The position numbers were made by a program, and so were the translations under genes. A stretch of DNA of 64,000 nt from Cohnella endophytica. GTDB lineage: Bacteria > Bacillota > Bacilli > Paenibacillales > Paenibacillaceae. Below are positions 25,496 through 34,280 of the stretch, piece by piece. A model generated the notes under the pieces. It searched no databases, was not told where the DNA came from, and worked only from the letters and a program-made list of their open reading frames with translations. The stretch's first letter is position 1, and the number at the start of each line of letters is the position of its first letter. Where the stretch lies: assembly GCF_003628305.1 (NCBI RefSeq), contig NZ_RBZM01000007.1, forward strand, positions 310,001 through 374,000, given 5' to 3'.

Positions 25496-26902
25496 ATGAA
25501 CAGCAAACGCTTTCTGGTTACGATTGTCGCTCTTATCCTATTGACTTCGATTATGGCCGGCTGCTCAAGCAAGAACAATGAAGCCGGAAATAATGCGGGA
25601 GACTCCGGGAAAAAAGAAAAAGTAGCAATTAAGGTGTGGTTGACGCCTCAGTGGAAGGGCGTGTTGGATGCCACGGAACCGGGCGCGGATTACGACAGTT
25701 TTTTCAAACACGCGGCAGAGAAATTTACGGCTCAATATTCGAAATACGATGCCAAAGTAGACGTAGAAGTCATTGCGGGCGATCAGCGCGATCAACTGCT
25801 CAACGTCAACTTGAGTAGCGGAACGCCCCCGGATGTCATTTTTGAAAGCGTTTTTGCATTAGGCGATTACGTTCATCGCGGCGCATTGGCACCGTTGACC
25901 GATATCGTGGACGATGCTTCGAAAAAAGATATTGCCCAGAGCTACTGGGATTCGGTAACCTTCGGCAAAGACGTTTATTTCTATCCGTTCCAGAATAATC
26001 CGGGCACGTTGGTCTATAACGCGGATATGTTCAAAGCGGCCGGGTTGGAGAAGTTCGTAGGCGGAGATACGGAAATCAAAACATGGACGCTTGCGGAATA
26101 CGAAGAAATTCTGAAAGGTCTCAAAGACAATCTGCCGAAGGACAAGTATTCCAATGCTTATCCGATGGCGCTGTACGCCATGAATAACCAAGGGGACACA
26201 TGGAACCTTGCTTATCTGAGAATGTTCGGCAACAAATTCTTCGACGATCAAGGCAATATCGTTCTCGATGACGCGAATGGAGTTAAAGCCGCGGCATGGT
26301 TGAAAAAAATCAAAGACGCCGGCTATACGAACCCGGGTCCGGAATCCGTATCGTCCAATGACGTGAACGGGATGTTCCAGAACCAACAGCTCGCGATCAG
26401 CTTCACGAACCCTGTGTTGTTCAACAACACGAAGGCGGATATGGAAAGCGGCAAACTCAAGAAGTTCGATGCGCGGCTTGCCAATATCCCATCCGAAAGC
26501 GGAGATCCGTTGTCCTTCACATATGTGACCGGAGCAGGCGTATTCAATACGAAAGACGAGAAAAGAATGGAAGTGGCGAAAGATTTCGTGAAATTTTTCT
26601 CCACCGACCCGGAATTGGTCAAATCCTCTAAGAACGCGATTCCCGTAAGAAGCTCGGTTGCCGAGGAATTCAAGAGCGAGAAGCCGCTATTCGCAGCTTA
26701 CGATGCCAATTCCAAATACCTGTTCAACTTCACGGGCAACGTTCCGGGATATAGCCAACTAAGGGAAGTTCTTTATCCCGAGCTTCAGGCTTTGTATATG
26801 GGAGCCTCGACTCCGGAGCGGGCAGTAAAGGAATATCAGACCAAAGGAAACAAAGTCATTCAAACGAACAAAGCGAACTCCGTCATTTACGGAAACCAGT
26901 AA
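25496..26902 (+). CDS. ABC transporter substrate-binding lipoprotein (probable sialic acid)
   Basis: A 468-residue family-1 solute-binding lipoprotein. Signal peptide with lipobox MAGC (Cys at about 23) and an Asn/Gly/Lys-rich tether. The pattern LLNVNLSSGTPPDVIFESVFALGDYVHRGALAPLTD and the NPGTLVYNADMFKAAGLEKF region are typical. Positioned between nanA and the permeases, so sialic acid or a sialylated fragment is the inferred cargo. Such CUT1-type sialic acid importers are known in Bacillota as SatABC/NanABC-type systems. Confidence 0.88.
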   Translation: MNSKRFLVTIVALILLTSIMAGCSSKNNEAGNNAGDSGKKEKVAIKVWLTPQWKGVLDATEPGADYDSFFKHAAEKFTAQYSKYDAKVDVEVIAGDQRDQLLNVNLSSGTPPDVIFESVFALGDYVHRGALAPLTDIVDDASKKDIAQSYWDSVTFGKDVYFYPFQNNPGTLVYNADMFKAAGLEKFVGGDTEIKTWTLAEYEEILKGLKDNLPKDKYSNAYPMALYAMNNQGDTWNLAYLRMFGNKFFDDQGNIVLDDANGVKAAAWLKKIKDAGYTNPGPESVSSNDVNGMFQNQQLAISFTNPVLFNNTKADMESGKLKKFDARLANIPSESGDPLSFTYVTGAGVFNTKDEKRMEVAKDFVKFFSTDPELVKSSKNAIPVRSSVAEEFKSEKPLFAAYDANSKYLFNFTGNVPGYSQLREVLYPELQALYMGASTPERAVKEYQTKGNKVIQTNKANSVIYGNQ

Positions 26903-26919
26903 GTTAACCAACAAAAGCG

Positions 26920-26960
26920 ATCGTTAGCCTTGGGACCGTCAAGGTTCCGGGGCTTACGAT
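26920..26960 (+). other. Intercistronic hairpin between binding protein and permease
   Basis: ATCGTTAGCC (26920-26929) pairs with GGCTTACGAT (26951-26960) with one mismatch, extended inside by GGGACC/GGTTCC. No T run follows, so it is more likely an mRNA-stabilising element that keeps binding-protein levels above permease levels than a full terminator. Confidence 0.6.
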
Positions 26961-26977
26961 TAGAGAGGTAAACCAAT

Positions 26978-27853
26978 ATGAGACTAAGAAATCAATCCAC
27001 CAGAGAAGGTTTGACCGGGTATTTGTTTATCTTGCCTCAAATGCTGATTTTCTTGATCTTCTTGGTCTATCCGATTATCGAAGGAATCAGGCTAAGCCTG
27101 TATCAGATTAATTATCAGAACGAAAAGTTCGTCGGATTGGCTAATTACACGACGCTGTTTAACGATCCCGTTTTCTTTAAGGCGCTCACCAACACGGTTG
27201 TTTTCGTTGTCTTTATCGTCATTCTCACGGTGGGTTTCGCGTTGTTCGTCGCTTCCGCCGTATTCGACAAAAATGCCAAGTACGTTTCGTTCATCAGAGG
27301 AACCTACTACGTGCCCGTAATGGTCTCCATGGTTGTCATGAGCATGGTGTGGAGCTTTCTTCTGAATCCCGCCAACGGGCTGATTTCATATTTTTCTCAG
27401 GAAATGGGTCTGGGAACGGTTAATCTCCTAGGGAAAACACAGACGGTTCTGCCGGTTATTATATTCGTAACTTTCGCGACAAACGTAGGGCAAGCAATTA
27501 TTCTGTACATCGCCGCGATGATCGGAGTACCCAAGGATCTGTTCGAAGCCGCCGAAGTCGACGGAGCCAGCAGATGGCAAGTCATTCGCAAAATCCTGAT
27601 TCCATCGGTCAAGTCCTCGACGATCTATATTACGATCATCAACATTATCGCCGTCCTGAAAATATTCGTCGTGATCCAGCTCCTGACCGGGGGCGGACCT
27701 AACAATGCCTCGGTGACGCTAATGTATTATCTCTACAATAACGCCTTTAAGTATAATCAGCTCGGCGTAGCTTCCGCGGTAGGGGTCATTATGTTCCTGA
27801 TTACGCTGTTGTTGTCGGTGCCTCAGCTAAGAAGCTTGATTAAGGAGAAGTGA
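26978..27853 (+). CDS. Sugar ABC transporter permease (MalF type, sialic acid operon)
   Basis: A 291-residue permease with six membrane helices. The EAA docking loop reads EAAEVDGASRWQVIRKILIPSVK. ATG follows TTAGAGAGG. Twelve bases separate it from its partner permease. Inferred to import sialic acid with the product of 25496. As in the other cassettes, no ATPase gene is present. Confidence 0.9.
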   Translation: MRLRNQSTREGLTGYLFILPQMLIFLIFLVYPIIEGIRLSLYQINYQNEKFVGLANYTTLFNDPVFFKALTNTVVFVVFIVILTVGFALFVASAVFDKNAKYVSFIRGTYYVPVMVSMVVMSMVWSFLLNPANGLISYFSQEMGLGTVNLLGKTQTVLPVIIFVTFATNVGQAIILYIAAMIGVPKDLFEAAEVDGASRWQVIRKILIPSVKSSTIYITIINIIAVLKIFVVIQLLTGGGPNNASVTLMYYLYNNAFKYNQLGVASAVGVIMFLITLLLSVPQLRSLIKEK

Positions 27854-27865
27854 GGGGTAATCCGC

Positions 27866-28711
27866 ATGTCCCATAAAACGAACAACAAGAAGAAGATGGA
27901 ACGATTCGACGTCCTATCCAATGCGGTCGTCTTTATCTTCGCAATTTGCAGCCTATTCCCTTTGTACTGGTTGTTTACAAGCTCGCTAAAGAACAGCTCC
28001 GATGTCGTGAAGATGCCGCCCGACTGGTGGCCGAGGACGATTACGTTCGATAACTACGTCGATATTTTTAAGAGCCAACCGGCTTTAAGATGGGCCTTCA
28101 ACAGCTTGTTCGTGTCCGGAGTATCCACGATTCTTGTCATTGTCGTGGGAGCGATGGCCGCATACGCCTTCTCAAAGCTTAAATTCAAAGGCAGAAACCT
28201 CATTTTCGTTATTTTTATTTCGAGCCTGATGATTCCTAAAGAGATTATGATCGTACCTCTGTTCCGCATTACCCAAGAGTTCGGGATGGTCAATAGCTAC
28301 AACGGAATGATCTGGCCGAACGTGGCCACGGCATTCGGAGTGTTCTTATTGAAAGGTTTCTTCGACGCGACTCCCAATGCTTTAAGAGAAGCCTCGAGAA
28401 TCGACGGGGCGGGGGAATGGAGAACTTTCCTCCAGATCATGCTACCGATCGTAAAACCGGGTATAGGCGCGCTATTCATTCTGAATTTCGTTCAAGTATG
28501 GAACGATTACTTGTGGCAATTGGTCATCGGCCAAGAGAAATCGATGAAAACCTTGATGGTAGGTACCGCTACCTTGATGCAAGATCTGAATCCGAACTTC
28601 GCATATAAAATGGCGGGCGCTACCGTCGCCGCTATTCCGATGCTGTTGATCTTCTTATTATTCCAACGGTACTTTACTCAAGGTATGACGGCTGGAGCAG
28701 TTAAGGAGTAA
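27866..28711 (+). CDS. Sugar ABC transporter permease (MalG type, sialic acid operon)
   Basis: A 281-residue permease with six helices. EAA loop [25 protein letters not shown] and the C-terminal [19 protein letters not shown] are standard for MalG-type partners. ATG follows GAGGGGTAATC. Pairs with the product of 26978 and lies 5 bases before nanE. Confidence 0.92.
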   Translation: MSHKTNNKKKMERFDVLSNAVVFIFAICSLFPLYWLFTSSLKNSSDVVKMPPDWWPRTITFDNYVDIFKSQPALRWAFNSLFVSGVSTILVIVVGAMAAYAFSKLKFKGRNLIFVIFISSLMIPKEIMIVPLFRITQEFGMVNSYNGMIWPNVATAFGVFLLKGFFDATPNALREASRIDGAGEWRTFLQIMLPIVKPGIGALFILNFVQVWNDYLWQLVIGQEKSMKTLMVGTATLMQDLNPNFAYKMAGATVAAIPMLLIFLLFQRYFTQGMTAGAVKE

Positions 28712-28716
28712 ATAAA

Positions 28717-29427
28717 ATGGGTGTGGAGTGGAAACTTATGAATACGAATAAAAACGTTTTAGATCTTATAAACAGAAAGCTGATCGTTTCTTGCCAAGCC
28801 TTGCCCGACGAACCGTTGCACAGCCCATTCATTATGGGAAGAATGGCGTATGCGGCCTACTTGGGCGGAGCATCCGGGATTCGAGCCAACAGCGTTGCGG
28901 ATATTCAAGAAATCAAGAAACAGGTCGATTTGCCGATTATCGGAATCATCAAGAACGTGTACGAGGGGTCGGAGGTATTCATTACCCCGACGATGAAAGA
29001 AGTCGACGACCTCTACCGCGAAGGCGTAGATATTATCGCGATGGACGCGACGGATCGGCCAAGACCGGACGGTTCGACGATTTCCGAATTATTCCCGCTT
29101 ATAAGGAATAAGTACAAGGATCAACTCTTCATGGCGGATTGCTCAACCTACGAAGACGCTGCCGCCGCGGCCGAGCTTGGATTCGATTTCGTGGGAACGA
29201 CTCTTAGCGGGTACACCGAAGCGACGAAGCACAAGTCTTTGCCGGACATTGAATTGGTCGAGAGAATCGTGAAGAGCTTGTCCGTCCCGGTGATCGCCGA
29301 GGGCGGGATCGCGACTCCGGAACAATTGAAGCAATTATACGATATCGGCATCTTCTCGGCCGTGGTCGGATCCGCGATTACGAGACCGATGGAAATTACT
29401 AAAAGCTTCATGAAAGCCGTTGATTGA
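28717..29427 (+). CDS. nanE: N-acetylmannosamine-6-phosphate 2-epimerase
   Basis: A 236-residue TIM-barrel epimerase that turns ManNAc-6-P into GlcNAc-6-P. Family landmarks: [38 protein letters not shown] at the N-terminus, [24 protein letters not shown], and the phosphate-binding [10 protein letters not shown]...[10 protein letters not shown] at the C-terminus. The ATG at 28717 has AAGGAG seven bases upstream; a second ATG at 28738 also has a good site (GGAGTGG), so the first seven residues are uncertain. Fits between importer and nanK in the nan pathway. Confidence 0.94.
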   Translation: MGVEWKLMNTNKNVLDLINRKLIVSCQALPDEPLHSPFIMGRMAYAAYLGGASGIRANSVADIQEIKKQVDLPIIGIIKNVYEGSEVFITPTMKEVDDLYREGVDIIAMDATDRPRPDGSTISELFPLIRNKYKDQLFMADCSTYEDAAAAAELGFDFVGTTLSGYTEATKHKSLPDIELVERIVKSLSVPVIAEGGIATPEQLKQLYDIGIFSAVVGSAITRPMEITKSFMKAVD

Positions 29428-29430
29428 CGC

Positions 29431-30315
29431 ATGAGTATGAAAATTCTTGCCGCGGATATCGGAGGAACCAACACGAAGATCGGTATCTGCGATGAACGGG
29501 GCAACATCGATCAATATAAGGAATATTCGACCGAAAGCCATAAGGGCGGCCCCCATGTCGTGAATAGATTGCTTGACCGGATGTCGACGTACGAGGATTT
29601 CGATGCGATTGCCATTAGTACGGCCGGACAGGTGAACGCCGATGAAGGTTATATTGTATACGCGAACGAGAACATCCCGAATTATACGGGAACGAAGCTT
29701 CAAGAGATCATTGCGGGTCGATTTCATAAGCCCGTGAAAGTCGAGAACGATGTTAACGCGGCAGCGTTAGGCGAGGCAACCTTCGGGGCAGCGCATGCTT
29801 ATCCGGATTTCTTATGCCTGACTTTCGGTACGGGAGTCGGCGGAGCTATCGTCATCAATCGCCGGATCTACCGCGGAGCTAACGGAGTGGCGGCGGAGTT
29901 CGGACATCTGATTACCCATCCGCTATCGGCGGAGACGGACAATCCGAGAAACGCTTATTATGAAACCCATGCTTCTACGACAGCCTTGATCCGGATGGCC
30001 CGACAGGTTGACCCGGAATGTGTAGACGGGAAGGTTTTTTTTGATAAAATAAACAAAGGAAACGATAAATTGACTCGGCTGTTGCATTCCTGGGTTACCG
30101 AAGTTTCCATCGGCTTAGCGTCGCTCGTTCATGTGTTTAATCCTCCCGCTATCATTGTAGGGGGCGGGGTAATGGAGCAGGACAATCTGGTTCGCTTAGT
30201 CGAAGAACGAACGAAAGAGTTAATCATGGAGAGCTTCAGGGGCGTAAAGATCCTCAAAGCTTCCCTTGGAAACAAGGCGGGTTTACTAGGTGCGACCTCC
30301 CTGTTTTTACGCTGA
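29431..30315 (+). CDS. nanK: N-acetylmannosamine kinase, ROK family, lacking the zinc motif
   Basis: A 294-residue ROK kinase expected to phosphorylate ManNAc. ATP-binding DIGGTNTKIGI (residues about 9-19), catalytic-Asp segment VKVENDVNAAALGE, and LTFGTGVGGAIVIN are clear. After AAEFGHLITHP the usual Cys-rich zinc site (CxCGxxGCxE) is absent and replaced by a stretch without cysteines, a variant known for some NanK enzymes. Two-base spacing after nanE indicates one transcript. Glucokinase is the alternative ROK role, but the context argues for NanK. Confidence 0.88.
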   Translation: MSMKILAADIGGTNTKIGICDERGNIDQYKEYSTESHKGGPHVVNRLLDRMSTYEDFDAIAISTAGQVNADEGYIVYANENIPNYTGTKLQEIIAGRFHKPVKVENDVNAAALGEATFGAAHAYPDFLCLTFGTGVGGAIVINRRIYRGANGVAAEFGHLITHPLSAETDNPRNAYYETHASTTALIRMARQVDPECVDGKVFFDKINKGNDKLTRLLHSWVTEVSIGLASLVHVFNPPAIIVGGGVMEQDNLVRLVEERTKELIMESFRGVKILKASLGNKAGLLGATSLFLR

Positions 30316-30353
30316 ACGCAGCGTGACGGATGAGGAGCAGAGGAGGCAGCAGC

Positions 30354-31208
30354 ATGCGCGCGGTCAATATTTTTACGACGATTCATTCGAAATACAATAA
30401 CCTGACCCATACGGAAAAAAAAGTGGCGGACCATGTCTTGGAAAACCCCAAAAGCGTCGTATATATGTCGATTACCGATCTCGCGGATACTTGCGGAGTA
30501 GGCGAATCGAGCATATTCAGGTTTTGCAAATCTCTGAGCTATAAGGGGTATCAAGATTTCAAGATCGCTTTAGCGCATAGCATCACGGTCGAGAATGAAA
30601 TCCCGCAGCTTACGGATAAGGTTCTGATGAACGATACGATCGATCAAGTCGCTTCCAAGGTGCTGTCCAACAATATAAGCGCGCTGAACGAAACGTTTAA
30701 TTTGATCGATATCGCCAAAATAGACCAAGCGATCGATTATTTGCTGCAAGCGGAACGGGTTATCTTCTTCGGCGTCGGCTCATCTTTAATGACGGCCATG
30801 GAAGCGAAAATAAAATTCATGCGCATCACCAACAAAACGGAATGCACGATCGATTCCCATCTTCAAATGATGTCGGCGGCTCTGATGACGAAGCGGGACG
30901 TCGCGGTTATCATTTCTTATTCCGGGTCTACCAAAGATTCGATCGAAGTGGCGAAGAAAGCGAAGGAATGCGGGGCTACCGTCATTTCCATCACCCGATT
31001 CGTGAAGTCTCCGCTGACCTCCCATTCGGATCTGACGTTGCTTTGCGGCGCGAACGAGGGCCCTCTGCAGGGCGGTTCATTGTCGGCGAAAATTTCGCAG
31101 CTCTATTTGCTGGACGTCTTATATGTGGAATATTTCAAAAGGGCCTACGAGGAATCCATTAAAAATAAAGAAAGCACGGCGGCATCGGTATCGGTGAAGC
31201 TGCTCTAA
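30354..31208 (+). CDS. RpiR-family transcriptional regulator (probable nan operon repressor)
   Basis: A 284-residue regulator: N-terminal RpiR helix-turn-helix (about 1-77; LTHTEKKVADHVLENPKSV, ITDLADTCGVGESSIFRFCKSLSYKGYQDFK) and a C-terminal SIS sugar-phosphate isomerase domain (about 120-260; FFGVGSSLMTAMEAKIKF, VAVIISYSGSTKDSIEVAKKAKE). SIS domains bind phosphosugars, here probably ManNAc-6-P or GlcNAc-6-P. The frame opens at 30330, but AGGAGG (30341-30346) fits only the ATG at 30354. The two palindromes at 24427-24471 upstream of nanA are the likely operators. Confidence 0.9.
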   Translation: MRAVNIFTTIHSKYNNLTHTEKKVADHVLENPKSVVYMSITDLADTCGVGESSIFRFCKSLSYKGYQDFKIALAHSITVENEIPQLTDKVLMNDTIDQVASKVLSNNISALNETFNLIDIAKIDQAIDYLLQAERVIFFGVGSSLMTAMEAKIKFMRITNKTECTIDSHLQMMSAALMTKRDVAVIISYSGSTKDSIEVAKKAKECGATVISITRFVKSPLTSHSDLTLLCGANEGPLQGGSLSAKISQLYLLDVLYVEYFKRAYEESIKNKESTAASVSVKLL

Positions 31209-31234
31209 GCTGTAACCGTCATGGAGGAATGGAT

Positions 31235-31705
31235 ATGATTTTAGGTTCGATGTCATCTTGGGAAAGTCACCGTAAATATGAACATAAGGTCATCGTGACG
31301 GCAATGGAACAATTAATGAAACAACTGAAAGATCAACCCGCTGCCGGACGCGCCGAGATCGACGGCGATCGGATGTACGTTTCCTATCTTGAATTCGACG
31401 CCAAATCGTCGGAAGATCATCCGGCCGAGAAGCACGAATCCTATATCGACCTTCAATATTTGATCGAAGGCGAAGAGACGATCGGTTGGTCCTCGCTGCG
31501 GGAAGACTCGGACGTCGTCAAGCCTTACGACAGCGAAGAGGATTATGCTCTGTACAAGCCTTCGGCGGACGAGACATTGCTCCGTCTTAAGCCGGGCATG
31601 TTCGCCGTCTTTTTCCCTAACGACATTCACAGACCGGGTATGGGGCAGCAGTCGACGAAAATCAAAAAAGCGGTCGTCAAAATCCATGTGAGTTTGTTGG
31701 AATAG
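31235..31705 (+). CDS. YhcH/YjgK/YiaL (EbgC) family protein, probable sialic acid anomerase
   Basis: A 156-residue cupin-like protein. Motifs include the EKHESYIDLQYLIEGEETIGW strand pair and LKPGMFAVFFPNDIHRPGM, which carries the His/Glu metal site. E. coli NanQ (YhcH) of this family speeds anomerisation of N-acetylneuraminate before the lyase. The ATG at 31235 is taken because GGAGG (31223-31227) is 7 bases away; the ATG at 31229 would be only 1 base from it. Last gene of the nan operon, followed by a terminator. Confidence 0.86.
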   Translation: MILGSMSSWESHRKYEHKVIVTAMEQLMKQLKDQPAAGRAEIDGDRMYVSYLEFDAKSSEDHPAEKHESYIDLQYLIEGEETIGWSSLREDSDVVKPYDSEEDYALYKPSADETLLRLKPGMFAVFFPNDIHRPGMGQQSTKIKKAVVKIHVSLLE

Positions 31706-31720
31706 TTCGATTCGCAAACA

Positions 31721-31748
31721 AAAGCAGCCTCCCGCGAGGCTGCTTTTT
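31721..31748. terminator. Bidirectional terminator between nan operon and namA-like gene
   Basis: AAAGCAGCCTC (31721-31731) pairs with GAGGCTGCTTT (31736-31746) around CCGC. T tracts on both strands fit two convergent operons. Confidence 0.9.
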
Positions 31749-31787
31749 CGTTGAAAGTATGATGCAAGATCATCTGCGGAAGGCTGT

Positions 31788-32816
31788 TTAGTAAGCCCGA
31801 ATATATTGTTGCGGGGCGGTAGCCGGTCCTTGACGGAGCGTAATAGCTGCATGCGTTGCCCAGTAAGGATCGCGCAGCATGCCTCTGGCAATCGCGACGA
31901 GATCCGCGTCCTCGTTGCCGATGACGGATTCGGCAAGGGCCGGATCCTCCAGCATCCCCACCGCAATGACGGGTATGTCAACCGCTTCGCGGATTTGGCG
32001 CGCGAACGGCACTTGATATCCCGGATAATTGCCTGGTTTTCTCTCTCCGGCAGGGCCTTCGCCTCCCGAGCTAACATGAATCGCATCTACCCCGGCAGCG
32101 CGATAAGCTTTGGATAACTCGATGGCGTGATCGATATCATATCCGCCGTCGGTATACTCCACTGCCGAGATACGGAATAGAAGAGGCATATCCGCAGGCA
32201 TTTCGCTCTTCACGGCTTGAATGACTTCTACGCCGAAGCGGGCAAGGTCTTGGCCATATTGATCTTCGCGTTTATTGGTTAGCGGAGATTGGAACTGGTG
32301 AATCAAATAGCCGTGAGCTCCATGCAGCTCGATCGTATCCACGCCGGCTTGCACGGCTCGACGGGCCGCGTCGCCGAACTTCCGGACGACTTCTTGAACC
32401 TCTTCGGTTGTAAGCTCGCGAGGCATTTTGTAGGCGTCTCCCGGAAACTTAATCGCGGATGGCGCGACGGGCGTTGCCGCGTCTTCGGCTTTTCGTCCGG
32501 CATGAGCGATTTGAATTCCGATTTTGCTATTATGCGCGTGCACGCCGTCGATAATCCGGGCGAATGCCGGAATATGCTCATCCGACCACAAACCTAGGTC
32601 TTTATCGGTGATGCGGCCATCAGGCTCTACATCCGTCATTTCCATGATTACGAGGCCCGTACCGCCGATAGCGCGGCTGAGGTAGTGCACATAGTGCCAC
32701 TCATTCGGCTTGCCGTCCTTTGCCGTGACGGAATATTGACACATTGGCGCCATGACGACGCGATTTTTCAGGTGCAAACCTTTCAGGTCGTAAGGCGCAA
32801 ACAGTTTTCGAGTCAT
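31788..32816 (-). CDS. namA: NADPH dehydrogenase of the old yellow enzyme family (YqjM/NamA-like)
   Basis: A 342-residue FMN ene-reductase that reduces activated C=C bonds of enals, enones, nitro-compounds and maleimides with NADPH. The residues typical of the thermophilic-like OYE class stand at YqjM positions: C26 and Y28 (MAPMCQYS), Q102/H105 (IQIAHAGRKAE) and H165/H168 (ELHGAHGYLIHQF). FMN phosphate loop near DADLVAIARGMLRDP. It is the second gene of a minus-strand unit, 43 bases after the SDR gene. In B. subtilis YqjM responds to oxidative and electrophile stress. Confidence 0.93.
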   Translation of the reverse strand: MTRKLFAPYDLKGLHLKNRVVMAPMCQYSVTAKDGKPNEWHYVHYLSRAIGGTGLVIMEMTDVEPDGRITDKDLGLWSDEHIPAFARIIDGVHAHNSKIGIQIAHAGRKAEDAATPVAPSAIKFPGDAYKMPRELTTEEVQEVVRKFGDAARRAVQAGVDTIELHGAHGYLIHQFQSPLTNKREDQYGQDLARFGVEVIQAVKSEMPADMPLLFRISAVEYTDGGYDIDHAIELSKAYRAAGVDAIHVSSGGEGPAGERKPGNYPGYQVPFARQIREAVDIPVIAVGMLEDPALAESVIGNEDADLVAIARGMLRDPYWATHAAITLRQGPATAPQQYIRAY

Positions 32817-32859
32817 GCGGATACCTCCAAGCTTTATTTGTACGCCTGTCAGCAGGCGA

Positions 32860-33579
32860 TTATTGCGGATTCGTGGTCCAGATGCCCGCTGTTTTGAGGA
32901 AGACGCGTTGCGGCAGTTTCAATGCGGCTAAGATGAGCTCGGCTACGTCTTCCGGCTGCATCATGCGATCTTCATCTCCGACGGGCAGACCGGTTTTGAC
33001 GGCTAGTTCCGTGTTAACGGTAGAAGGCGTAAGCGCGGTGACGCGAATATTCGATTTGCGAACTTCTTGCATAAGCGCTTCCGTTAAACCGAGAACGGCG
33101 AACTTCGAGGCGCAATACGCGGACCCGGTCGCAAAACCGCGTTCCCCCGCGGTCGAAGCGATGTTGACGATGCTTCCGCTTTTTTGGTTCAACATCGTTG
33201 GCAACGCGGCGCGAGTCACGTAATACGTACCCATCAGATTCGTTTGAATGATCCGTTCCCATTGCTCGGGATCCATCTCGGACAAGGTTCCGAATTGCCC
33301 CGTTCCGGCATTGTTGAGCAGGATATCGAGAGAGCCTAGCTCCCCGATCAGCGTTTCCACCGCGCGTTCCGCTTCCGCTCTATTCGAAATATCCGCCGTA
33401 GCGATGCTCACTTTAATGTCGTATTCGCTAGTCAGTTGTTGCCGAAGAGATTCAAGATCGGCAGAAGTGCGCGCCATCAATCCGAGATGAATGCCCTCCC
33501 GTGCCATGGCGATTGCGGCGGCTTTGCCGATCCCTTTTCCCGCGCCGGTAATGATCGCCGTTTGATTGCTTAAGTTCAT
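32860..33579 (-). CDS. Short-chain dehydrogenase (3-ketoacyl-ACP reductase-like)
   Basis: A 239-residue SDR oxidoreductase. NADP-binding TGAGKGIGKA (residues about 11-20), LLNNAGTGQFG, and the catalytic SIVNIASTAGERG / Y-x3-K in SAYCASKFAVLG are all present. Similar to FabG and YvaG-like proteins that reduce carbonyls; the substrate is not deducible. ATG preceded by AAGGAGAG. It lies upstream of the old yellow enzyme gene and probably shares its transcript, suggesting a common role in handling reactive carbonyl or electrophilic compounds. Confidence 0.88.
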   Translation of the reverse strand: MNLSNQTAIITGAGKGIGKAAAIAMAREGIHLGLMARTSADLESLRQQLTSEYDIKVSIATADISNRAEAERAVETLIGELGSLDILLNNAGTGQFGTLSEMDPEQWERIIQTNLMGTYYVTRAALPTMLNQKSGSIVNIASTAGERGFATGSAYCASKFAVLGLTEALMQEVRKSNIRVTALTPSTVNTELAVKTGLPVGDEDRMMQPEDVAELILAALKLPQRVFLKTAGIWTTNPQ

Positions 33580-33633
33580 ATCGATCTCTCCTTATCGCTC
33601 CATTGTGATGACGCCCCTAACAGGTTGCCCAAT

Positions 33634-33701
33634 CGTAACTAACAGTTACGCACTTATTATTCCTGTTAATTCAACTTAAAACAAGTACCTACTTTTAAGT
33701 A
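33634..33701 (-). promoter_or_regulatory. Promoter and palindromic elements upstream of the SDR/namA unit
   Basis: On the minus strand TTGTTT (33684-33679) and AATAAT (33661-33656) are 17 bases apart. A perfect 7-bp palindrome (CGTAACT-AAC-AGTTACG, 33634-33650) lies just downstream of the -10, and TACTTTTAAGTA (33690-33701) just upstream of the -35. The latter resembles operators of HxlR/YodB-type redox repressors. No such regulator gene lies beside it. Confidence 0.45.
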
Positions 33702-33816
33702 ATATAGTATCCTAAAGTATACCTACGGCAAAAAACGCATAACCCGCGAATGGATTCATGCGCTTCTGTAGTTAATGCGGATTAAACGGACGGGAACTAG
33801 TCGCCTCGCCCTCGTC

Positions 33817-33835
33817 ATGATACAATATGTATCAT
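33817..33835 (+). promoter_or_regulatory. Perfect hyphenated palindrome upstream of the DUF5658-like gene
   Basis: ATGATACA-ATA-TGTATCAT, 8-bp perfect arms, 11 bases before the GTG start at 33847. It includes a -10-like TACAAT (33821-33826). A repressor site is likely; the binder is unknown. Confidence 0.55.
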
Positions 33836-33846
33836 AACGGGGGCGA

Positions 33847-34200
33847 GTGAATGTGCTGACTCGGATCATATTTTCATTTGCGAGCATGCGCCTTGGAAAA
33901 AGCGCAAGGATATGGCTTGTGATATTATCCTTCTTCGACGCTATGGCGACGGATGCGGGAATTCGCATGCATGCGGTTAGAGAGGCGAATCCTTTTGCAA
34001 AGTTACTGTACGAGACGAATGTATTCGTCTTCTATTCGTACAAGATTATCTTGCCGCTGATTCTTCTTTCGCTCCTTCGGTACGTGAGCAAGCAGTCGTT
34101 TATTCATATTTGGATTATTCTCGGGACAATAACGTACGGAGCGGTGGCGATCTATCATATCGGATGGATGAGCTACGTTATGGCGCAGGTAAGGCCATGA
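33847..34200 (+). CDS. Small membrane protein, DUF5658-like
   Basis: A 117-residue integral membrane protein with three to four hydrophobic helices. The first helix carries LSFFDAMATDAGI and is followed by REANPFAKLLYE; this D...T...E-x-NP pattern is the DUF5658 signature. No function is known for the family. GTG start, taken because GGGGG lies 4-8 bases upstream and an ATG four bases later is out of frame. A perfect palindrome sits immediately upstream, so it appears to be singly regulated. Convergent with the aldo-keto reductase gene. Confidence 0.72.
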   Translation: MNVLTRIIFSFASMRLGKSARIWLVILSFFDAMATDAGIRMHAVREANPFAKLLYETNVFVFYSYKIILPLILLSLLRYVSKQSFIHIWIILGTITYGAVAIYHIGWMSYVMAQVRP

Positions 34201-34206
34201 AGATAT

Positions 34207-34236
34207 AAAAAAACAAGGGCCCCTGAATAGGGACCC
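34207..34236 (-). terminator. Terminator of the aldo-keto reductase gene
   Basis: Stem 34217-34224 / 34229-34236 (GGGCCCCT with AGGGACCC, one mismatch). On the minus strand it is followed by TTGTTTTTTT. Confidence 0.75.
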
Positions 34237-34280
34237 CACGGTGCGCTCGTGATGCCAATTCAGCTACTGCCAAGTTGAAA

